Positions 17,660 through 26,700 of a DNA stretch of 37,800 nt are shown here, one piece after another. The notes below the pieces were generated by a model. That model had not been told where the DNA came from. It worked only from the letters and a program-made list of their open reading frames with translations, and did no database searches. The stretch's first letter is position 1. Each line of letters opens with the position of its first letter. Source of the stretch: CAYJAQ01 sp964368275 (lineage in GTDB: Bacteria > Bacillota_I > Bacilli_A > ML615J-28 > CAG-313); the NCBI GenBank assembly GCA_964368275.1, contig CAYJAQ010000008.1:1-37800 (forward strand), read 5' to 3'. Both the position numbers and the translations under genes were made by a program.

Positions 17660-18829
17660 TTAGTTTTTAGATATGTTGTTTTCATTAAAATATTCACCGA
17701 TGAATAGTGATGCCTTATTATTTGCAAAGTTATATGTCGTTACATCATTTATATCATTAAGAATAAATGGGACTTTCAATTGTTGAGCTTTCTCTAATAG
17801 TCCTAGTAAGTAATCATCTAATTCTAACATCGCTATGTGAAAATTAATACTACTATAGATATAATTAGAAAACTCATATAGTACAGCAATTCGACCTATA
17901 AAAAGATTAATTCCCACTTTTATTTTTAAAACTGACAAATCAGTAACTAATTTCTTATACTCTTTATATAAGATTGCTTCATCTATCATAAATTCAACTA
18001 ATTCTTGTTTTACCTGGTACTTATTAATAAGGTTTATTAAATCATTAACGAAATTAGCATTTGTTACAGTCGAACTAGATATATTAATTTTTACTGCTTT
18101 ACTACTTGAATTACCGGTAATGTCACTAAACACTTTATCTATCAGAGTTAGTTCAAAATTATACAATTTATTACCACTAAAAAAATAATCAGGATTAATA
18201 TTAACACTTTTATTATTGGTGATTTGCCAGTTACTACACACATTAATTGCTATTACTTCACCATCTTTAGTGACGATAGGTTTATACAGTACTTTCCAAT
18301 ACTCCTTAAAATGTAAATAATCTTTTTCAATTATGCTATCTCTAAATTGCATAAGTTCTTCATTATAGCATTTAACTACATGAATATAATCATTTCCTGT
18401 ATAACGTGCATATGATGCTTTAATAATGTCATCAATACCGCTTTTGTCATTTTTAGAAATAGCTGCTATACCTATATTAAATAACAAACCACTATCATAA
18501 CACTCATCATACAATACTTGATTTAATTTATACATTCGTTTACATGCCTCACGCATATTATTACACTTTAGTATTAATAAATAATTGTCAGGACGTATTT
18601 TGCAAAAATATTCTTCTTCATTTAAATAATTAGTTATCGTAAGATAGATACTTTTAATTAACAGCATTAGTTGTTTATAATCATACATACTAATTTTGGT
18701 AATCGTCATTTCCACAATATAGAAATTATCAATAAGGTTATTCTTGAATTCTGCTATTTTACTAATTATTTCATCACGATTTAGTTGAACGTCTACATAT
18801 ACTGTGTTCTCATTAGTAATATTATTCAT
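17660..18829 (-). CDS. Degenerate GGDEF-EAL domain protein
   Basis: 389 residues from the ATG at 18829 (a weak AATAGG lies before it). A TTG at 18868 could add 13 residues, but these are encoded by the dyad site at 18840-18865. Residues 15-160 follow the GGDEF fold, but the signature reads RPDNY (79-83) instead of GGDEF. Residues 178-385 follow the EAL fold: YKPIVTKDGEVIAI, VKINISSSTV, VEFMIDEAI, INLFIG, AMLELD and FIGEYF line up with its conserved blocks. Catalytic residues are lost: the E-A-L-x-R block is NVCSN (196-200), DDFG is NLFIG, and the EGVE block is NDIND (358-362). Synthesis or hydrolysis of cyclic di-GMP is therefore unlikely; a binding or protein-interaction role is possible. 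No signal peptide or membrane helix is seen. It is divergent from the recombinase gene. Confidence 0.7.
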   Translation of the reverse strand: MNNITNENTVYVDVQLNRDEIISKIAEFKNNLIDNFYIVEMTITKISMYDYKQLMLLIKSIYLTITNYLNEEEYFCKIRPDNYLLILKCNNMREACKRMYKLNQVLYDECYDSGLLFNIGIAAISKNDKSGIDDIIKASYARYTGNDYIHVVKCYNEELMQFRDSIIEKDYLHFKEYWKVLYKPIVTKDGEVIAINVCSNWQITNNKSVNINPDYFFSGNKLYNFELTLIDKVFSDITGNSSSKAVKINISSSTVTNANFVNDLINLINKYQVKQELVEFMIDEAILYKEYKKLVTDLSVLKIKVGINLFIGRIAVLYEFSNYIYSSINFHIAMLELDDYLLGLLEKAQQLKVPFILNDINDVTTYNFANNKASLFIGEYFNENNISKN

Positions 18830-18839
18830 TTTGCCTATT

Positions 18840-18865
18840 ACACCAAAAGGTGTACCTTTTGATAA
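18840..18865 (-). repeat. hix-like dyad, site 1
   Basis: 26-bp element: two 12-base arms around a 2-base core (GT on the plus strand). The inner seven bases of each arm are perfectly inverted (AAAAGGT / ACCTTTT); the outer five differ. On the minus strand the half-site reads TTATCAAAAGGT. From memory, the Salmonella Hin consensus half-site begins with the same nine bases, TTATCAAAA. It lies just upstream of the ATG of the GGDEF-EAL gene. Confidence 0.6.
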
Positions 18866-18983
18866 CAATAGTAAAATTAATATCCTCTATATTATTCCCA
18901 TGTTTTTCCCAACTAGTAATTAATATTTCATAATCATTTGTAAAATAGCGTCATTTTATGTTATAATGAAGTGAAGAGTTTAT
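18866..18983. promoter_or_regulatory. Divergent promoter segment bracketed by the two dyads, possibly invertible
   Basis: 118 bp of AT-rich DNA. The rightward promoter is TTGTAA (18938-18943), 18-bp spacer, TATAAT (18962-18967). The leftward one is weaker, with a TAATAT or TATAGA element near 18881-18888. No start codon or ribosome binding site of either gene lies inside it, so flipping it would exchange only promoter activity between the GGDEF-EAL gene and the recombinase gene. Confidence 0.45.
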
Positions 18984-19009
18984 AGTACGAAAGGTACACC
19001 TTTCGTACT
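18984..19009 (+). repeat. hix-like dyad, site 2, also terminator-like
   Basis: A perfect 12-2-12 inverted repeat: arms AGTACGAAAGGT and ACCTTTCGTACT with core AC. It shares AAAGGT-core-ACCTTT with site 1, but the core is in the opposite orientation. It lies about 10 bases past the predicted transcription start and before the GGGAGG of the recombinase gene, and is followed by TTTTTATTT, so the RNA could also form an attenuating hairpin. Confidence 0.65.
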
Positions 19010-19042
19010 TTTTATTTAGCAATAAACAGTTGGGAGGCTATT

Positions 19043-19651
19043 ATGATATATGGCTATATTCGTGTTTCCAGTGTAACACAAAATATTGCACGACAATATG
19101 AAGAAATGAGGAAACTAGGTATACCAAACCAAAATATTTTTATTGACAAACAAAGTGGCAAGGATTTTGAACGAGCCCAATATCAAGAAATGATTAGCAT
19201 TTTAGCACCAAAAGATTTAGTAATTATTAAATCAATTGATCGTCTAGGACGAAACTACGAAATGATAATTGAGGAATGGCAATATATTACCAAGAAAATT
19301 AGTTGTGATATCCTCGTTCTTGATATGCCTATTTTAGATACTAGAGAGCGAGCAGATAATTTAATTGGCAAATTTATTAGTGATATAGTTTTACAAATTC
19401 TGAGCTTTGTAGCAGAAAATGAGCGCTTAAGCATTAAGGAACGACAAAGAGAAGGAATAAATTTAGCGAAAGCAAAAGGGATTCACATGGGGAGACCAGC
19501 AATACCAGTTCCTAATAATTTTAACGAAATTGCCAAAAAGTTTGTAGCAAAAGAAATCTGTGTTAGTGATGCAATCAAATTACTTGATTTATCAAAAGGT
19601 ACATTTTACCGAAACATTAAACTATATCTCAAAGAACAAGAAGTTGAATAA
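19043..19651 (+). CDS. Small serine recombinase (Hin/resolvase family DNA invertase)
   Basis: 202 residues, a normal length for a DNA invertase or resolvase. Catalytic serine S9 lies in YGYIRVSS; the arginines of DRLGRN (66-71) and the dimer helix with ENERLSIKERQREGINLAKA (about 122-145) are conserved, followed by the GIHMGRP hinge and a C-terminal helix-turn-helix (VSDAIKLLDLSKGTFYRNI, about 174-193). All key residues are present, so the enzyme should be active. It cuts two 26-28 bp sites with a 2-bp stagger and inverts or resolves the DNA between them. The start has GGGAGG five bases upstream. It is divergent from the degenerate GGDEF-EAL gene with dyads at both ends of the spacer and has no phage or transposon genes around it. 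Confidence 0.92.
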   Translation: MIYGYIRVSSVTQNIARQYEEMRKLGIPNQNIFIDKQSGKDFERAQYQEMISILAPKDLVIIKSIDRLGRNYEMIIEEWQYITKKISCDILVLDMPILDTRERADNLIGKFISDIVLQILSFVAENERLSIKERQREGINLAKAKGIHMGRPAIPVPNNFNEIAKKFVAKEICVSDAIKLLDLSKGTFYRNIKLYLKEQEVE

Positions 19652-19662
19652 TTAGTTTAGAA

Positions 19663-19688
19663 AAAGAAGCTGAATACTCAGCTTCTTT
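19663..19688. terminator. Bidirectional terminator between recombinase and rpoC
   Basis: An 11-bp stem AAAGAAGCTGA / TCAGCTTCTTT with loop ATAC. It starts right after the rpoC stop on the minus strand and shortly after the recombinase stop on the plus strand, with T-runs on both sides. Confidence 0.9.
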
Positions 19689-19689
19689 A

Positions 19690-22600
19690 TTACATCTTAG
19701 TTAAGTCAAACTTGCTCGCTGTTGGATCTTCTTCTAATTCAACGTCATGAACTAGACCAGTACCAGCAGGGATAAGTCCACCAATAATAATGTTTTCTTT
19801 TAATCCTTCTAAGTAGTCAATCTTTCCACGGATAGCAGCTTCTGTTAATACTTTAGTTGTTTCTTGGAATGATGCGGCTGAAAGGAATGAATCAGATTTC
19901 AATGATGCTCTTGTAATACCTAAGATAACCGGTTTAATAATTGGAATTCGTTTTCCTTTTTCCAATGTTTCCTTCATTATCTTTTGCATTTCTTGACGAG
20001 ATACGAATGTACCAGGAAGTAACGTTGTATCTCCTTCATCAATAACAACTACTTTTTGAAGCATTTGTTTAATGATGATTTCGACATGCTTATCAGAAAT
20101 GTCAACACCTTGAGCACGATATACTTTTTGAACTTCTTTCAAAATGTATTGTTCAACCTTTTCAACACTAGATACCCGAAGTAATTCTTTTGGATGAATC
20201 ATACCTTCAACAAGTAAATCACCAGCTTCAACTTGATCACCAACTTTAACAATTGGCTTCTTGCCGGAGTCAGTTAAGTAACTCTTGTTATTGTTTTCGA
20301 TTGGACTCTTAACAACAATTGTGAAACGGCTGTCTTTTTCTGGGGTAATTGATTCAATTTCACCCTTAATTTCTGAGATAATACCTTTTCCTTTTGGTTC
20401 ACGTGCTTCAAATAATTCTTGAATACGTGGTAAACCTTGAGTGATATCATCACCGGCAACACCACCGGAGTGGAATGTTCTCATTGTTAACTGAGTACCA
20501 GGTTCGCCAATTGATTGAGCAGCAACAACACCAACAACTTCACCTTTTTCAACAGTATCAGTTGTCGATAGATCAGAACCATAACACTTAACGCATACAC
20601 CAACTGGTGCATCGCAAGTAAGTAATGTTCTTACTTCTACTTCAGTAATGCCTGCTTTGATAATCTTATCAGCAATTGCTTCAGTGATTGCTTCATTGCG
20701 ATCAATTAGCAATTCTTTTGTTTTGGTTTCAGGATTCTTATAATAGATTGGTTTTGAAGCGAAACGGCCAACAATACGGTCTTTCAATTTAACAATTGTT
20801 GTACCATCGCGGGCAGTTAAATCCCTCATAACCATACCTTTATCAGTTCCACAATCATCACAAGTTACTGTAATATCATGGGAAACGTCAACTAAACGTC
20901 TTGTTAAGTAACCCGATTCAGCTGTCTTTAAGGCAGTATCGGTAGAACCTTTACGCGCACCATGAGTGGAAATAAAGAATTCTGACATTGACATACCTTC
21001 ACGGAAACATGATTTGATTGGAATTTCCATGGACTCACCATTTGGCTTAGCCATCAAACCACGCATACCAGCTAGCTGAGTAAAGTTTGAAGATGAACCA
21101 CGGGCACCGGAGTCGGCCATCATGAAAATATGATTTGTAGTTGCATTATCTTTCATGACTTTCTTAATTTCTAACTCAATATCATCTTTGGCTTGTGACC
21201 AAACTTGAATTACATTAGTTTTACGCTCGGAGTCTTTCATTGTTCCTCGACGGAACATTGAATTATACTTCTTAACCTTTTGTTCAGCCTCATCAATGAT
21301 TTCTTGTTTTTTCTTGATATTCATTACATCAAATGCTGATACTGTAATACCAGCCATGGTTGAGTAATAGAAACCTATATCTTTCATCTTATCAAGTGTC
21401 TTAGATGTTTCAGCAAGCTTAGCTTGTTTAAATACTTCACTAATGATCATACTTAAGAACTTCTTCTTAAATGGTTCATTAATTGGTAATTTAGCTATAG
21501 TATCTTTAACATCACGACCATTTTTAACAAAGAAACGTTCAGGAGTTGCCTGTGATAGATTATCTTGCGTTGCTTCATTAACATATGGGAAACTATCAGG
21601 GAAAATTGTATTAAAGATCATCTTACCATATGTTGTAATGATGAAACTGTTTTTTCGTTCTTCATTAAGTGCTACTAGTTTCGCATATTCGTCGGGATTT
21701 TCACTTTCTAAGTTAGCTGGAATATGAACAAATGGACGATGTAAAATGCGAGCTGTAATTGCAAATCTAGTATGATAATCAATATTACCATTTTCATATG
21801 CTAATTCAACTTCACCTTCACTAGTAAATATCTTACCTTCCCGCCGTGGGATGTAGAATTTAGCGTCACTTGGACAAATTCCGTTAGTTACAGCTTCACT
21901 TAGCGTTTTAACATCACGATAGAAATTATCTTCATCATCATTGACAATAATATGACTATTGAACTCAATTAATGATTCACGATATGCTTTAAATATTTCA
22001 GGATAACTATAGAATGTATGTTCGTCTTGACTTCTTTCAATTGAAAGATAATAGTTACCTAAGATCATATCTTGTGATGGTGTAACAATTGGTTTACCAT
22101 CTTTTGGTGCTAGAATATTCTTAGAAGCAAGCATTAACAAACGAGCTTCAGCTTGAGCTTCTTCAGAAAGTGGCACATGGACTGGCATTTGGTCACCATC
22201 AAAGTCAGCATTGAACGCTGTTGTTACTAGTGGGTGAAGACGAATTGCCTTACCTTCAACTAGTTTTGGTTCAAATGCTTGAATTGAAAGTCGATGTAGT
22301 GTCGGAGCACGGTTTAATAGAACAGGATGTTCTACTACGATTTTTTCAAGTGCTTCCATAGCTTGTGGAGTGCCCTTTTCAATCATTTCCTTAGCGCGCT
22401 TAATTCCAGCTTTATCTTTAGTACTATCAGTACTTGCCAAATTTTCTTTTTGACGAAGATAACTGATGATAAATGGTTTAAATAAGATTAATGCCATTTC
22501 CCGTGGGATACCACATTGATACATCTTCAAATCTGGACCAACTACGATAACGCTTCGACCAGAATAGTCAACCCGTTTTCCTAGTAAGTTTTGACGGAAA

Positions 22601-23724
22601 CGACCTTTCTTACCACGTAATAAATCAGATAATGATTTCAATGAACGATTCTTATCCATTACTGGACGTTTGTTACGACGATTAAGACCAGCATTATCAA
22701 TTAAAGCGTCTACTGCTTCTTGAAGCATCCGCTTTTCATTTTTTGTAATTAACTCTGGTGCATGCACTTCAAATTGTTTACGCAAACGATTATTACGATT
22801 AATAATACGACGATATAAATCATTTAAATCAGTAGTCGCAAAACGGCCACCATCTAATTGAACCATTGGTCTCAGATCAGGTGGAATAACTGGAACAACA
22901 TCCATAACCATCCACTCAGGTTTATTTTGAGATTGAGCAAATGCTTCAGCAATCTCTAATCTCTTTATTAATTTTTCGCGTTTTTGTTTTGTTGCTACTT
23001 TTAATTCTTCACGAATTTCGACAACAACATCATTAACATTCAAGCGTTGTAACAAATAGCGAATAGCTTCGGCACCAGTTTTTACTTTGTACTTGAACGG
23101 ATAACGGCGCTTATAAACACTATGTTCTTGTTCAGTTATAATCATACCTTCATGTAATTCTTCAATATCAGGATCTGACACTTCCGTTACAATGTATGAA
23201 GCTAAATAAACAACATCATCAACTTGGGTCGTCTTCATATCTAGTAAAATACCAATTTTACTAGGAACACTTCTTAAATACCAGTTATGAACAACAGGGG
23301 CTGCTAGAGCAATATACCCCATTCTCTCACGGCGCACTTTACTTTCAGTTAATTCAACGCCACATTTTTCACAGACTTTATGTTCGCCATTAGTACTCTT
23401 GCGGGATTTACCACAAGCACATTGATAATCTTTAGTAGGTCCGAAAATTACTTCACAGAACAAGCCATCCTTTTCCGGTTTTAATGTCCGGTAGTTGATT
23501 GTTTCATGTTTCTTAACTTCGCCTCTAATATCTACTTCTTTTTCAAAGTTCCCTTTGGTATCAATAATACCCATTTTATCTTTACGATCAGGATTATATT
23601 TTAATGTTTTACCACTTTTTAATTCATCTCGTAATAGCGGATTGGACCACGAAATTATTTCTTCGGGTGAGGCAATACCAATTTGGATGTACCGATACTT
23701 TTTATTATTTAATTCTGTACTCAT
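19690..23724 (-). CDS. rpoC: DNA-directed RNA polymerase subunit beta-prime
   Basis: 1344 residues from the ATG at 23724 (MSTELNNKKYRYIQIG); AAGGGG lies about nine bases before it, and the in-frame GTG at 23733 is less likely. The catalytic loop NADFDGDQM (505-513) holds the three aspartates that bind the active-site magnesium. The N-terminal zinc finger has CACGKSRKS..CEKCGVE and a second zinc site has CDDCG.. CDAPVGVCVKCYG. The bridge helix and trigger-loop region reads ADSGARGSSSNFTQLAGMRGLMA, with later QSIGEPGTQLTMRTFHSGGVA. It forms the RNA polymerase core with RpoB and alpha. It starts 15 bases after the rpoB stop and is co-transcribed; the terminator follows immediately. The usual downstream rpsL-rpsG-fusA cluster is not here. 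Confidence 0.98.
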   Translation of the reverse strand: MSTELNNKKYRYIQIGIASPEEIISWSNPLLRDELKSGKTLKYNPDRKDKMGIIDTKGNFEKEVDIRGEVKKHETINYRTLKPEKDGLFCEVIFGPTKDYQCACGKSRKSTNGEHKVCEKCGVELTESKVRRERMGYIALAAPVVHNWYLRSVPSKIGILLDMKTTQVDDVVYLASYIVTEVSDPDIEELHEGMIITEQEHSVYKRRYPFKYKVKTGAEAIRYLLQRLNVNDVVVEIREELKVATKQKREKLIKRLEIAEAFAQSQNKPEWMVMDVVPVIPPDLRPMVQLDGGRFATTDLNDLYRRIINRNNRLRKQFEVHAPELITKNEKRMLQEAVDALIDNAGLNRRNKRPVMDKNRSLKSLSDLLRGKKGRFRQNLLGKRVDYSGRSVIVVGPDLKMYQCGIPREMALILFKPFIISYLRQKENLASTDSTKDKAGIKRAKEMIEKGTPQAMEALEKIVVEHPVLLNRAPTLHRLSIQAFEPKLVEGKAIRLHPLVTTAFNADFDGDQMPVHVPLSEEAQAEARLLMLASKNILAPKDGKPIVTPSQDMILGNYYLSIERSQDEHTFYSYPEIFKAYRESLIEFNSHIIVNDDEDNFYRDVKTLSEAVTNGICPSDAKFYIPRREGKIFTSEGEVELAYENGNIDYHTRFAITARILHRPFVHIPANLESENPDEYAKLVALNEERKNSFIITTYGKMIFNTIFPDSFPYVNEATQDNLSQATPERFFVKNGRDVKDTIAKLPINEPFKKKFLSMIISEVFKQAKLAETSKTLDKMKDIGFYYSTMAGITVSAFDVMNIKKKQEIIDEAEQKVKKYNSMFRRGTMKDSERKTNVIQVWSQAKDDIELEIKKVMKDNATTNHIFMMADSGARGSSSNFTQLAGMRGLMAKPNGESMEIPIKSCFREGMSMSEFFISTHGARKGSTDTALKTAESGYLTRRLVDVSHDITVTCDDCGTDKGMVMRDLTARDGTTIVKLKDRIVGRFASKPIYYKNPETKTKELLIDRNEAITEAIADKIIKAGITEVEVRTLLTCDAPVGVCVKCYGSDLSTTDTVEKGEVVGVVAAQSIGEPGTQLTMRTFHSGGVAGDDITQGLPRIQELFEAREPKGKGIISEIKGEIESITPEKDSRFTIVVKSPIENNNKSYLTDSGKKPIVKVGDQVEAGDLLVEGMIHPKELLRVSSVEKVEQYILKEVQKVYRAQGVDISDKHVEIIIKQMLQKVVVIDEGDTTLLPGTFVSRQEMQKIMKETLEKGKRIPIIKPVILGITRASLKSDSFLSAASFQETTKVLTEAAIRGKIDYLEGLKENIIIGGLIPAGTGLVHDVELEEDPTASKFDLTKM

Positions 23725-23739
23725 ATCAATCACCCCTTA

Positions 23740-26700
23740 TTAGAGTCCGCGTTTGCTTGCTTGTGCTTCAGCAATCTTTTCAACTAAGCTGTCATTAGTG
23801 ACATCATCGCCTTCATTATTTACTAAGCGAACACTCAAGCCTAAACCTTGCAATTCCTTAATTAGTACCCGGAATGATTCAGGAATACCAGGAGCAGGAA
23901 TTTGTTTACCATCAACAATTGCTTTATATACTTGGTTACGGCCAACAATATCATCTGACTTGATTGTCATCATTTCTTGTAGAGTATGGGCAGCACCATA
24001 TGCTTCTAGAGCCCAAACTTCCATTTCACCGAAACGTTGACCACCATTTTGCGCTTTACCACCCATTGGTTGTTGGGTTACTAAAGTATATGGACCTTCA
24101 CTACGAGCATGTAGTTTATCATCAACCATGTGGGCAAGTTTAATCATGTACATGACACCTACCGAAATCTTATTGTCAAAGCGACGACCAGTTCTACCAT
24201 CATAAAGATACATTTTACCATTTTCATCAATTGGTGCTACGAAATTACGGGAATCAAGTTTAGCAATTTCAATACCTTTTTGATGAGCCTCTTCCATGAT
24301 TTCAACTAAATCACTTTGTTGAACACCATCGAATACTGGTGTAGCAACATGGACACCTAAGCGCTTCGCTGCCATACCTAAATGGATTTCTAAAACCTGG
24401 CCTATATTCATCCGTGAAGGAACACCTTGAGGATTTAACATGATATCAACAGGCGTGCCATCTTCCATAAATGGCATATCTTCAATTGGTAAGATGTTAG
24501 AAATAACACCTTTGTTACCATGACGACCAGCCATCTTATCGCCTTCACTAATTTTACGTTTTTGAACAATGTAAACCCGAACTACTTCATTAACAGCTGG
24601 TGGAAGCTCAGCGCCATCTTTGCGTGTGAAGTGTTCTATTTTACTAACAATACCACCACCACCATGAGGTACTTTTAATGATGTTACTCGAACATCTTTT
24701 GAATTATCGGAGAATAAAGCTTGGCTAAGACGTTCCTCAGGAGTAGGTTCAGTTTGACCTTTAGGGGTAACTTTACCAACTAAGGTATCGCCTTCTTTAA
24801 CTTCAGCACCTAAACGAACAATACCATGCTCATCTAAATTAGCAATTGATTCTTTGCTTTCACCATCAAGGTTGCAAGTAATCTCTTCTTTACCAAGTTT
24901 AGTATCACGAACTTCAACATCATATTCTTCAATATGGATTGAAGTATAAACATCATCTTGAACTAAACGTTCACTCATGATAACCGCATCTTCAAAGTTA
25001 TAACCATTCCAAGTCATGAAAGCAATAACGACATTACGTCCTAAGGCTAATTCACCTTGTTCCATTGATGATCCATCAGCTAAGACGTCACCAACTTTAA
25101 TTACTTCACCGACTTTAACAATTGGACGTTGATTTACGCAAGTAGAGTGATTTGAACGTTCATATTTTACTAAATCATATGTATGACGAACACCGCGATT
25201 ATCTGCTAAAATAATCTTGTAACCATCAACATACTCAATTACACCATCACAATCAGCGACGATAGCAACACCAGAATCTTTTGCTGCTTTGTATTCAATA
25301 CCTGTTCCAACAAATGGTGCTTCTGGCTTTAATAGCGGAATTGCTTGACGTTGCATGTTGGCACCCATTAGGGCACGAGTTGTATCATCATGTTCCAAGA
25401 ATGGAATACAAGCAGTTGATACAGCAACAACCTGTTTTGGTGAAACATCGACTAAGTCAACATCTTTCTTATTTACTTCTAAGAATTCACCAGCACGGCG
25501 GGCAATAACTTTATCATCTTTTATCGTAATTTCACCCGTAGCCTCATCAACATTCATATTGATGTTAGCTTGGGCAATAATGTATTTTTCTTCTTTATCA
25601 GCTGTTAAATACTTTTCTTCAGTAGTAATAACCGCTTTATGATTTCCCTCACTATCAGTTTCTTGGCGTACCACTAAATATGGTGTTTCAATGAAACCAT
25701 ATTGATTAACTTTTGCGTAAGTAGCAAGGGAGTTAATTAAACCGATGTTTTGACCTTCAGGAGTTTCTACTGGACAAATACGACCATAATGAGAAGTATG
25801 AACGTCACGTACTTCGAAACCTGCACGATCACGTGATAGACCACCTTGACCTAAGGCCGATAGACGACGTTTATGAGTCAATTCTGACAATGGATTAATT
25901 TGGTCCATAAATTGTGACAACTGGCTACTACCGAAGAATTCGCGAATTGTCGAACTAAGTGGTCGAATGTTAACTAAGTTTTGAGGCATTACGGTACGAG
26001 AATCAACTGATGTAGACATCCGGTCACGAACATTCTTTTCAAGTTTAGTTAAACCAATTCTAAATTGATTTTGTAATAACTCGCCAATTAAGCGTAAACG
26101 ACGATTACCTAAATGGTCAATATCATCAATACGACCAACGCCATCATGTAGATTAATATAATACGAAACGGCTGCGAAAATATCAGAAAGAACAATGTGA
26201 TTACGATCTTCACGTTGATCATTACCAATTAAACGAACACGTTTGTCACCATCACTCGTTTTTACTAATACTTCTAAGAACTCTAATGTAACGGTATTAC
26301 CTTCAAGCATCAATTCATATTCTAAAGTTTTACTTAAGAATTGACGATTTTCCGATAAAATATCAACAGTGTTTTTAACTTGATCACGCGCAATATGATA
26401 ACTAATTTCTGTACCAGCTGGTAAAATAACTTCACCAGTTTCGGTATTAATAAAATCTTCAGCTAAGCGATGACCAATAGCACGTTGAATAACGTCCAAC
26501 TTTTTATTAACTTTGTAACGACCAACACTCGCTAAATCATAGCGACGAATATCAAACAAACGGCTAGCAATGAATTTACGAGCAGTATCAGCACTAGTTT
26601 TTTCACCAGGACGTAACTTATCATATAGTTCCTTAATGGCATCATCTTCACCAAATGTTTGGTCCTTTAAGAAAGTATTGTTCATAAATTCTGATTCTTT

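Noticed and set aside
18830..18868. TTG at 18868 as the start of the GGDEF-EAL protein
   Set aside because: The nearest GAGGA is about 14 bases away and the extra residues are simply the translation of the dyad; the ATG at 18829 is preferred, though its RBS is also weak.
19043..19651. Recombinase as part of an insertion sequence or prophage
   Set aside because: No transposase partner, flanking target repeats or phage genes are present; it ends at a shared terminator with rpoC and faces a non-phage gene.
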